A stretch of DNA of 9,504 nucleotides from NCBI GenBank assembly GCA_021852135.1, contig JAJZOB010000049.1, forward strand, positions 1 through 9,504, read 5' to 3'. Source of the DNA: Nanobdellota archaeon. GTDB taxonomy: Archaea; Nanoarchaeota; Nanoarchaeia; Parvarchaeales; Parvarchaeaceae. Position numbers and translations under genes: made by a program. The notes beneath the pieces are model-generated. The model was not told where the DNA came from and ran no database searches. It was given only the letters and a program-made list of their open reading frames with translations. This document shows, in pieces, positions 1 through 5,181 of the stretch (its first letter is position 1; each line of letters begins with the position of its first letter).

Positions 1-4
1 CGAA

Positions 5-712
5 TCAAAAAAGGCCATAGTGTTCGCTTATCGATTCGCTTATCAGCAACTTTAGCTTGTTGGCAAGCTCGAGCATTTCCTGCGGAAGATTTACTTTTAT
101 CTCTTCTATGTATTTTTTTTGTATATAAGGTATAACATCGGGATCATCGTCGGATCTTATTTCGACATTACTTATCTGCAGATTGCCGCATATCAGCTTT
201 ATCTTTTCCCTATCGGATGCGGGGGAAGCAGTAAGTCCAAGTATAAGTGGATGAATTGACTGCTCAGAATATGCTTTTGCTATCTTGACATAGGAGTAAT
301 TTCCTATTGTATGGTGGGCCTCATCAACTATAAGCAAGCTGAAATTTGAGAAGTCTATGATATTTTTTGCCATGTCATTCTCTATTGTCTGTGGCGTTGC
401 GAATATTAACTGTGATTCTTCATAGATTTTTATTCTTTTGCTGCTAGATACTGAACCACTTACTATGCCAGGATGTACTGCAAGCAATGAAGAAAAAGTT
501 TTGTAATGCTGATTTGCGAGCGGCTTTGTAGGTGCCAAGAAAAGAACCTTTGAAGACGGGTATTTTATTATCCTGTAATCAACGAGCATGGCGCTTATTA
601 TTGTTTTTCCAAGGCCAGTAGGCAATACGACAAGAGTGTTACCTGTTTTTGCCGTTTCGAATATCTTATTCTGGTATTCTCTGTCTTCTATCTTTTCCTT
701 GAAGAGGGTCAT
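5..712 (-). CDS. hef: Hef/FANCM-type SF2 helicase, N-terminal RecA domain only (truncated or frameshifted)
   Basis: The 235 residues form the first RecA-like domain of an archaeal Hef (FANCM/Mph1-like) ATPase, which remodels stalled replication forks. Visible motifs: a REYQ Q-motif (11-14), Walker A PTGLGKT (31-37), motif Ia APTKPLANQH (60-69), ATPQTIENDM (105-114), Walker B DEAH (130-133) followed by the Hef-like GNYSYV, and motif III TAS (161-163). Residues DDPDVIPYIQ (about 189-198) match the start of the usual helical insertion. The ATG at 712 directly follows the GINS stop codon, so the two genes are probably co-transcribed and coupled. The frame stops with TGA at 5-7, just after CTTTTTT. 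A full Hef would continue with the rest of the insertion, a second RecA domain and often an XPF-type nuclease. Either the gene is frameshifted or split, or the read has a homopolymer error. The family call is strong; intactness is doubtful. Confidence 0.87.
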   Translation of the reverse strand: MTLFKEKIEDREYQNKIFETAKTGNTLVVLPTGLGKTIISAMLVDYRIIKYPSSKVLFLAPTKPLANQHYKTFSSLLAVHPGIVSGSVSSSKRIKIYEESQLIFATPQTIENDMAKNIIDFSNFSLLIVDEAHHTIGNYSYVKIAKAYSEQSIHPLILGLTASPASDREKIKLICGNLQISNVEIRSDDDPDVIPYIQKKYIEEIKVNLPQEMLELANKLKLLISESISEHYGLF

Positions 713-1288
713 TTACACGCTCTCTGCTTTTCCGCTCTTTATAAGTATCTGCGCTACATCCTTGTCTATTTCTATTACATTTGGAAAACTGAAAGGGCCG
801 TAGGATTTGTCGTTTCTCCAAACAAACTTAGGGATATCAGAAAGTATCTTTATAACAACCTTCTCACTTTCACTGTCATTGCTTTCAACCCTCTGCAGTT
901 TCTTTGGCTCTATAGACTTAACCTCTGTTATTACCCCTGATTTATACTGCTTTGAAAGTGTTAGCAGGTTGTCAAAAAAGATTATCTCTTTAGAAAGCAT
1001 ATTTGTCTTTGCTTGCTCACTATCAACACCTAATATTGCCATCCCTGCAATTTTAATCATCCTTAAATTTATTATCTGCTCCAATGTCGATATTGCATTT
1101 TTTATCTGTGTGGATATCTCCTCTAATTTTTTTTCATCGTTCATTTTCTTCGCTTCTTCCAAGGAATTTTTGTTTATGGCTATATACTCCTTCATTTCTT
1201 CAAACAAATCATCATTGAATTTTGTCAATGTCCGGTTGTCTTCCTGCTCCTGTCTTCTTATCCTGAGAAATTCACTGTAAGTAATCAT
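713..1288 (-). CDS. Archaeal GINS subunit (Gins15/Gins51 type)
   Basis: This 191-residue protein is a subunit of GINS, which binds MCM and RecJ/Cdc45-like partners in the replicative helicase. Residues 1-115 are helical and charged, as in the GINS A domain; the N-terminus ITYSEFLRIRRQEQ and the later LRMIKIAGMA match the family pattern. After a linker (about 118-143), residues 144-191 form the small B domain: VVIKILSDIPKFVW, then YGPFSF, then AQILIKSGKAESV. The A-then-B order is that of the Gins15/Gins51 class. A TATA-like element centred near 1314 lies about 26 nt before the ATG, which suggests a leaderless transcript. The stop abuts the Hef-type helicase start, giving a replication/repair gene pair. 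Assignment to Gins15 rather than another GINS paralogue rests on domain order and recall of the family motif. Confidence 0.8.
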   Translation of the reverse strand: MITYSEFLRIRRQEQEDNRTLTKFNDDLFEEMKEYIAINKNSLEEAKKMNDEKKLEEISTQIKNAISTLEQIINLRMIKIAGMAILGVDSEQAKTNMLSKEIIFFDNLLTLSKQYKSGVITEVKSIEPKKLQRVESNDSESEKVVIKILSDIPKFVWRNDKSYGPFSFPNVIEIDKDVAQILIKSGKAESV

Positions 1289-1310
1289 AATCCCTAATAG
1301 CTGCCAAAAG

Positions 1311-1318
1311 TATAAAAA
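1311..1318 (-). promoter_or_regulatory. TATA box for the GINS-hef operon
   Basis: On the minus strand the element reads TTTTTATA, centred 26-27 nt before the GINS ATG at 1288. That spacing predicts transcription starting at or within a few bases of the start codon. No Shine-Dalgarno sequence precedes the ATG. The element sits just past the stop of the last small membrane-protein gene, so GINS-hef need not depend on the upstream operon. Confidence 0.45.
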
Positions 1319-1320
1319 TG

Positions 1321-1482
1321 TTAATATGCGTTCTTAAAGCCTGCCATTATTGATGAACTTATCCCCGAAAAAAAGCCAGATATGTCCTTAGAAAGCGCTG
1401 TCGGCCCTACCAAAAATAAATAGACTAAAAGCAGTGTTATCCCCAATATAACGGCTATAACATAAAACCAGACTGATTCCAT
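1321..1482 (-). CDS. Small single-span membrane protein 4 of the 1321-3687 operon (53 aa, unknown function)
   Basis: I do not recognise this protein. It is MESVWFYVIAVILG... and has one transmembrane helix (about residues 5-25, ending LVYLFLVG). A short, mildly amphipathic tail (26-53) follows, starting GPTALSKDISGFFSG and ending KNAY. The ATG lies 1 nt after the TAA of the preceding small gene, with no clear ribosome binding site, so translation is probably coupled. The segment after the membrane helix resembles that of small protein 1 (GSTIAKDMTSVFS), which suggests paralogy. Unlike its three neighbours it lacks the MN-x-x-G start. It is too short for many gene callers. Support comes from spacing, the clean hydrophobic profile and the paralogy. 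Confidence 0.6.
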   Translation of the reverse strand: MESVWFYVIAVILGITLLLVYLFLVGPTALSKDISGFFSGISSSIMAGFKNAY

Positions 1483-1483
1483 G

Positions 1484-1624
1484 TTATATGTTTGGAACTG
1501 CCGGTATAAGTTTATGTATTGTGCTTGGTGAGAACAAGAATAAATAGAATATTATTATCAATATAAGAACTATCAGCGTTATTATTATCAGAAGAATGTA
1601 ACTTTCAACTCCTTTATTATTCAT
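1484..1624 (-). CDS. Small single-span membrane protein 3 of the 1321-3687 operon (46 aa, unknown function)
   Basis: I do not recognise this protein. It starts MNNKGVESY and continues into a very hydrophobic helix (about residues 9-31) rich in Ile coded by ATA, then a short tail SPSTIHKLIPAVPNI. The start MN-x-K-G followed by a membrane helix resembles a short class III (pilin-type) leader, but Glu is at +2 after the Gly instead of the usual +5, so cleavage by a prepilin peptidase is uncertain. The ATG overlaps the end of the upstream small gene by 8 nt (ATGAATAA), a coupled arrangement. The stop is 1 nt from the next ATG. The tail motif S-P-S-T-I-x-K loosely matches the post-helix segments of small proteins 1 and 4. 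Confidence 0.6.
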   Translation of the reverse strand: MNNKGVESYILLIIITLIVLILIIIFYLFLFSPSTIHKLIPAVPNI

Positions 1625-1787
1625 AACTACTCACATTTAAACTATTTGACTTTGATATAAAAGCCTTAAAAAGGTCTGTAAACTTATATGGCGTAAAAAT
1701 CTCCAAAAAGATTACTATCAAAAGTATGCCTATTATTATTAGGATTATATACAGAAAAACGCCGCTTACAACGCCGTTATCATTCAT
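1617..1787 (-). CDS. Small single-span membrane protein 2 of the 1321-3687 operon (56 aa, unknown function)
   Basis: I do not recognise this protein. From the ATG at 1787 it reads MNDNGVVSGVFLYIILIIIG..., with one long membrane helix (about residues 8-31) and a polar tail (FTPYKFTDLFKAFISKS, then NSLNVSSYE). An in-frame ATG at 1808 would add seven residues, but I prefer 1787. It overlaps the upstream stop as ATGA, has a purine-rich AAGGGA just upstream, and gives the MN-x-x-G start seen in proteins 1 and 3. Its end overlaps the next start by 8 nt. The position-4 residue is Asn, where proteins 1 and 3 have Lys. The protein is probably anchored in the membrane with a short tail; its function is unknown. 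Confidence 0.65.
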   Translation of the reverse strand: MNDNGVVSGVFLYIILIIIGILLIVIFLEIFTPYKFTDLFKAFISKSNSLNVSSYE

Positions 1788-1957
1788 ATTCCCTTGCCGT
1801 AAAGCCAACTGAATGAAAAAACGCTTGTCATGTCCTTTGCAATTGTTGAACCTGCTCCTGTAAATATTAAACCTATTATGATTCCTGCGAACAAAACTAT
1901 TATTGCCAGAATTATAGCTATTATTTCCGTTATTGGCATCTGTCCCTTACTGTTCAT
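1784..1957 (-). CDS. Small single-span membrane protein 1 of the 1321-3687 operon (57 aa, pilin-like start)
   Basis: I do not recognise a named family. The protein starts MNSKGQMPITEIIAIILAII and has one membrane helix (about residues 11-32), then a tail GAGSTIAKDMTSVFSFS and WLYGKGI. The K-G-Q start followed by a hydrophobic helix looks like a class III signal peptide, but the Glu falls at +6 after the Gly instead of +5, so it is at best degenerate. The ATG lies 2 nt past the stop of the 575-residue gene. A GGTGA Shine-Dalgarno element (1965-1969) is embedded in that gene's last codons. The stop overlaps the next start as ATGA. This is the first of four similar small genes and the one with the clearest translation signal. 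Confidence 0.68.
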   Translation of the reverse strand: MNSKGQMPITEIIAIILAIIVLFAGIIIGLIFTGAGSTIAKDMTSVFSFSWLYGKGI

Positions 1958-1959
1958 AA

Positions 1960-3687
1960 TCAATTCACCGAAAAAGGAGGTTTCCAGTTCAACAGACTGC
2001 CCCTCCTCTTTAATTCATCATATATATAGGTTGTCTCTTTATTTGAAACAAACAGCCCTACTTCAATTGCATCTTTAATGCTTGCTGAGGAAAAGCGTTT
2101 TGCATTGACAAGCATCTCATATATCTCTGCCTGCTCTTCCGAAAATTTAGTCTTGTGTTTTTCAACAGATGAGATTGCTGAAAATGACTTTGAAATCCCA
2201 GCAAAGTCATCCTTGAATGCCCTGTAAATATCCATGAAAGCATATTCTTTCTGGGGCTTTTTCTCTTTGTTCTTCTTTTCTTCCTCGTCCGCCTCCTTAA
2301 CGTACTTATCCAAGTCTTCTTTTATCACATTAAGAGAATTAAAAACTACTTGATCTACGGATGCAAAGACTGTTTTCTGTATTTTCGCAGCCTGTGCCCC
2401 TTTGTAAAGATAAAATTCTTCTGGTGTAAAGCAGTAAGGGTAACCACGAAAATATAAAGTACCTTCATAGGGCGGCTGTATCTGCTCTTTACTCGGTTTT
2501 TCCTTAAAGTCCATCTGTATTTTAATTGCTGCGATAACAAGAGGCCCGTATTTTTTAAGTCTATTATATATAAATGATCTGTTATGCTCTTCATAGCCCC
2601 TCGAAATCAAATTTCCGGCTATGCTTTTTGGTTCCGCCTTTATAATTATTTCTGGCCCCTTACTTTTGAATAACCTCGCATATTCTACATCATACTCTCC
2701 TGCATATACAGGCCTATAAGCAATGACTGTTACTTTGAAAACTTCATTCTCGAAAATATCCGGTTTTCCCGACCCTCTAAGGTATGCGTCTGCCTTTTTA
2801 GCTGTATCTAAGCCCATCCTTGAAAGCAGCGAAAGATCTGTAGAGCACCAGTCAACATAAAGATTAAACGAACCCATCTGGCTTTTAAGGTACTGGAGCA
2901 GCAGGCTCTTTCTATTCTTAAGATCATTACCATTTATTTCCTTCCACTTCTCATACTCTATATATCTATTTTTTAGGATATTTTTATACTGCTCATTTCT
3001 TTCTATATTCTGGATGTCTTTTAGGCTTTTAACCTGATAAAAAACAGACATTATGTCTATAAAACCTGGACCGCCCTGACCCTGTGTAGGTGATCTTGAA
3101 AGCGATGAAAGACTCGCGCCTCCCTTCCTGGAATCAACATTGTCAAGAAATACCCTTTTAAGCGCAAGTTCGGCCGCTTCCGCCTTCTCCTTGTCATTGT
3201 CCTTTAATTCCCGATACAAATAAAGATTTCTGTCAAGCTCCTTGAGTTCATAGATTATTGCTATAATTGACTTTAAAACAGTATTTATGTTTCCAAGGAG
3301 TTGCATTACTCTATCCTGCAGATTTTTCCTTTTTTCGAAAACCATATTCATCAAGCCTGAAACAGCAGAAGGATCTATTGTTTCTGCCGTTTTAAGGCTT
3401 CTATACCCAAGAGCAGCGAACATCTGTGTCACTGAATAGTATTCCGGCTGAAAGTGATATCTTTTTAATATGTCCCTGGTGAACTGATAGCCTGAAGGAT
3501 TACCTATAAACCCTGGATTAGGTATTTCTTCACTAGATGAATATCTGAAGTCTATCTCCCCTCTGTAATGGGAATCTGTGCCTGAAGCCCTGGCTTCAAG
3601 CTCATTTATCCAGTCATTTACAGTAGCAAGATTAGTTTGTGGTCCTTTTAATTTCTTTGTTATTGCGCTTACTTCTCGTATGTTCAT
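1960..3687 (-). CDS. Unrecognised 575-residue soluble protein, first gene of the small membrane-protein operon
   Basis: I do not recognise this family. No signal peptide or obvious membrane helix is visible, so it is probably cytoplasmic. Recognisable segments: a compact N-terminal region (1-105) with NDWINELEARASGTDSHYRG and NPGFIGNPSGYQF; a helical, probably coiled-coil stretch (113-180); a Gly/Ser-rich linker (188-209); a charged helical region (215-270); and a mixed alpha/beta core (275-455) with FKVTVIAYRPVYAGEYDVEY, IIIKAEP and GTLYFRGYPYCF. After that come a very charged Lys/Glu linker (458-481) and a helical C-terminus (482-575) that could hold a winged-helix-like fold (FSEEQAEIYEMLVNAKRF, then TTYIYDELKRRG). 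A TATA box centred 26-27 nt before the ATG at 3687 indicates a leaderless message. Four tiny membrane proteins follow at once. The layout suggests a cytoplasmic partner of a membrane assembly; this is inference from context only. Confidence 0.8.
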   Translation of the reverse strand: MNIREVSAITKKLKGPQTNLATVNDWINELEARASGTDSHYRGEIDFRYSSSEEIPNPGFIGNPSGYQFTRDILKRYHFQPEYYSVTQMFAALGYRSLKTAETIDPSAVSGLMNMVFEKRKNLQDRVMQLLGNINTVLKSIIAIIYELKELDRNLYLYRELKDNDKEKAEAAELALKRVFLDNVDSRKGGASLSSLSRSPTQGQGGPGFIDIMSVFYQVKSLKDIQNIERNEQYKNILKNRYIEYEKWKEINGNDLKNRKSLLLQYLKSQMGSFNLYVDWCSTDLSLLSRMGLDTAKKADAYLRGSGKPDIFENEVFKVTVIAYRPVYAGEYDVEYARLFKSKGPEIIIKAEPKSIAGNLISRGYEEHNRSFIYNRLKKYGPLVIAAIKIQMDFKEKPSKEQIQPPYEGTLYFRGYPYCFTPEEFYLYKGAQAAKIQKTVFASVDQVVFNSLNVIKEDLDKYVKEADEEEKKNKEKKPQKEYAFMDIYRAFKDDFAGISKSFSAISSVEKHKTKFSEEQAEIYEMLVNAKRFSSASIKDAIEVGLFVSNKETTYIYDELKRRGSLLNWKPPFSVN

Positions 3688-3708
3688 AAGTCTTATTAGA
3701 TACTGCTA

Positions 3709-3718
3709 ATTTAAATAT
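3709..3718 (-). promoter_or_regulatory. TATA box for the 575-residue protein operon
   Basis: The minus strand reads ATATTTAAAT, centred about 26-27 nt before the ATG at 3687, with no Shine-Dalgarno sequence in between. This fits a leaderless archaeal transcript and supports the chosen start. The box lies in the 155-nt region shared with the divergent gene that starts at 3843. Confidence 0.55.
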
Positions 3719-3755
3719 TGTTACATGAATTGACTTTAAAAAGTAAAAACTATTA

Positions 3756-3765
3756 TTATAAATAA
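3756..3765 (+). promoter_or_regulatory. Possible second, upstream TATA box for the NTase-eL33 operon
   Basis: TTATAAATAA here is repeated exactly at 3802-3811, 46 bp downstream. If used, it would give a leader of roughly 55-60 nt. The upstream bases are a weaker BRE match than at the downstream copy, so it may be a secondary promoter or just AT-rich sequence. Confidence 0.25.
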
Positions 3766-3794
3766 CTAAAAAGGTAATAAAACATAAAATTTAG

Positions 3795-3810
3795 CAAAGG
3801 CTTATAAATA
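3795..3810 (+). promoter_or_regulatory. BRE/TATA promoter for the NTase-eL33 operon
   Basis: CAAAGG (3795-3800, BRE-like) is followed by CTTATAAATA (3801-3810). Transcription would start near 3830, giving a leader of about 12 nt that holds the GGAGGT site. This is one of the few genes in the window with a classic Shine-Dalgarno sequence. Confidence 0.6.
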
Positions 3811-3833
3811 ATCAGATTCATAAACACATAAAT

Positions 3834-3839
3834 GGAGGT
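3834..3839 (+). promoter_or_regulatory. Strong Shine-Dalgarno site GGAGGT
   Basis: GGAGGT lies 3 nt before the ATG at 3843 and is complementary to the archaeal 16S rRNA 3' end. It fixes the start of the nucleotidyltransferase gene. It contrasts with the GINS, 575-residue protein and nucleotidase genes, which show no such site. Confidence 0.7.
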
Positions 3840-3842
3840 AAT

Positions 3843-4928
3843 ATGCATCAAACTGAGAACATAAATCCAATAGAAGCGACTTTAAATAAGCTTTTTTCAA
3901 CAATAGACGCACTATCGTCAAAAATAGATGAGCTGAATGAAAGAGTAGATTATATGGGGTCGTTTATAGGTCTAGAGATCGGAGAAGGTGAGAATGCTGA
4001 GTCAGTAGAGCCTCCTGGACAACTTGCAGGTCTATCTTTTGATGTTTTGAATAAAGTACTCCCTTCAAAAGATGCAAATTCTATAAGAGCATATTTTCTG
4101 AGGGTTTTAAGCCTTTTTAGAAGATATATAAAATCGATTGTTGTATTCGGAAGTTCAAAGACGAAAACTGGTATGACAAATACTTCTGACATAGACGTTG
4201 CATTTATAGTAGATGACACTGATATACAAAAATTTACCCTTGAACAGCTGAGAGACAGATTGTTCGCAAAGATGGCTGAGATAGCAAGGGATTTTTCAGA
4301 TAAAATACACGCACAGGCATATCCTTTATCCGAGTTCTGGGCTTCGATAATAAAACCAAACCCGGTTATACTTACTTTATTAAGGGACGGAGTAGCAGTT
4401 TATGATACGGGTTTCTTTGTTCCAATACAGATGCTTTACAAGACTGGAAATATAATACCTACAGTAGAATCAATAAATGCAAATGTGGAGAACGCAGAAG
4501 GATTGTTAATGCTTGCTGAAAATGTATTAACCACAAAACTAAGCTTAGACCTTTATAATTCGGTAGTAGCAGCTGGTCAGGCTTTGCTTATGGAATACGG
4601 TTACCTACCACCTGTACCAAAGCAGGTTGCAAAGGAGCTTGAAGATATAGCAGTTGCAAAGGAGAAAGTACTTACACATCAAGACATAGAAAAAGTAGAT
4701 GAGATAGTAAAATGGTTCAAGAGAATAGACCATGGTGAGGTAAAGGAGATAACTGGTGAGGATTTCGACAAAAAGCTTAAAGACAGTAAATACATTGTAG
4801 AAAAGATAACGTCCATAATAGAAAAACTTAGAGAAAAGAAGGGAGAAACAAAACCGATAATAGACAAGGATTTATTAAAGCAAACGGACAAAGAAATAAA
4901 GGATAAATACATGCAAAAGGGGGAATGA
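3843..4928 (+). CDS. Nucleotidyltransferase (pol beta superfamily) with N-terminal coiled coil and HEPN-like C-terminal domain
   Basis: The 361-residue protein has three parts. Residues 11-40 are a predicted coiled coil (LFSTIDALSSKIDELNERV). Residues 82-190 are a pol beta-type nucleotidyltransferase domain: VFGSSKTKTG (101-110) carries the GS motif and SDIDVAFIVDD (115-125) the Asp pair D116/D118. At the usual position of the third carboxylate I see only KIHAQAYPLSEFW (154-166), so the third acid may be missing. Residues 210-335 are all helical; LYNSVVAAGQALLMEYGYLP and the distal FDKKLKDSKYIVEKI recall HEPN domains, but no clear R-x4-6-H RNase motif is present. Related MNT and HEPN proteins often form toxin-antitoxin pairs. 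Here both lie in one chain, and the gene is followed at once by eL33, which suggests a housekeeping role. The substrate is unknown. Confidence 0.75.
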   Translation: MHQTENINPIEATLNKLFSTIDALSSKIDELNERVDYMGSFIGLEIGEGENAESVEPPGQLAGLSFDVLNKVLPSKDANSIRAYFLRVLSLFRRYIKSIVVFGSSKTKTGMTNTSDIDVAFIVDDTDIQKFTLEQLRDRLFAKMAEIARDFSDKIHAQAYPLSEFWASIIKPNPVILTLLRDGVAVYDTGFFVPIQMLYKTGNIIPTVESINANVENAEGLLMLAENVLTTKLSLDLYNSVVAAGQALLMEYGYLPPVPKQVAKELEDIAVAKEKVLTHQDIEKVDEIVKWFKRIDHGEVKEITGEDFDKKLKDSKYIVEKITSIIEKLREKKGETKPIIDKDLLKQTDKEIKDKYMQKGE

Positions 4929-4929
4929 T

Positions 4930-5181
4930 ATGGCAAAACTATTATCTTATAGGAGAGGAAGAAAGACGCAGAAGGTAAATCAGGCAATAGCCAGTATAGA
5001 CAAAGTAAACAACAGAGAAGAAGCCAAAAAATTCATTGGCAAAAAAGTTGAGATTGCATTCTCTAAGTCATCAATAAAGGGCGTGATAGTAAAAGCCCAT
5101 GGAGGAAGAGGAAAAGTAATAATAAGGTTCAGAAGAGGATTACCTGGCCAGGCAATGAATCAAGATATAAAACTTTCTTAA
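4930..5181 (+). CDS. rpl35ae: Large subunit ribosomal protein eL33 (L35Ae)
   Basis: This small basic protein (83 aa) of the archaeal and eukaryotic 50S/60S subunit is close to the family's usual length. Signature features are the N-terminal LLSYRRGRKTQ, the central FIGKKVEIAF, and the C-terminal block VIVKAHGGRGKVIIRF followed by RRGLPGQAMN, which is the hallmark HG..G.V..RF...LPGQA segment. The ATG follows the upstream stop by 1 nt, with a G-rich AAGGGGG stretch as the likely ribosome binding site inside the end of the nucleotidyltransferase gene, so the two genes form an operon. Its TAA directly abuts the stop codon of the convergent trm1 gene, leaving no separate terminator region. Confidence 0.92.
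   Translation: MAKLLSYRRGRKTQKVNQAIASIDKVNNREEAKKFIGKKVEIAFSKSSIKGVIVKAHGGRGKVIIRFRRGLPGQAMNQDIKLS

Noticed and set aside
807..1280. Long plus-strand open frame (157 aa) opposite the GINS gene
   Set aside because: It is Ser/Phe/Ile-rich antisense sequence of a clear GINS gene, with no promoter or ribosome binding site.
1551..1590. Repeated ATTATTATCA, 30 bp apart, as a possible regulatory repeat
   Set aside because: It encodes runs of Ile by ATA in the membrane helix of small protein 3, so it is explained by coding.
1788..1808. Upstream ATG at 1808 (MALRQGN) for small protein 2
   Set aside because: The ATG at 1787 forms an ATGA overlap with the upstream stop and gives the MN-x-x-G start shared with two neighbours.
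1830..2078. Plus-strand open frame of 82 aa opposite small protein 1 and the end of the 575-residue gene
   Set aside because: The minus strand here has a coherent operon with translation signals; the plus frame is its shadow.
2058..2594. Two extra minus-strand frames (61 and 79 aa) inside the 575-residue gene
   Set aside because: They overlap a long open frame that has its own promoter and balanced composition; no independent start signals.
4679..4987. Minus-strand open frame of 102 aa opposite the end of the nucleotidyltransferase gene
   Set aside because: It is antisense to a well-supported gene and extends into eL33; its composition is Ser/Phe/Leu-rich, as in other shadows here.
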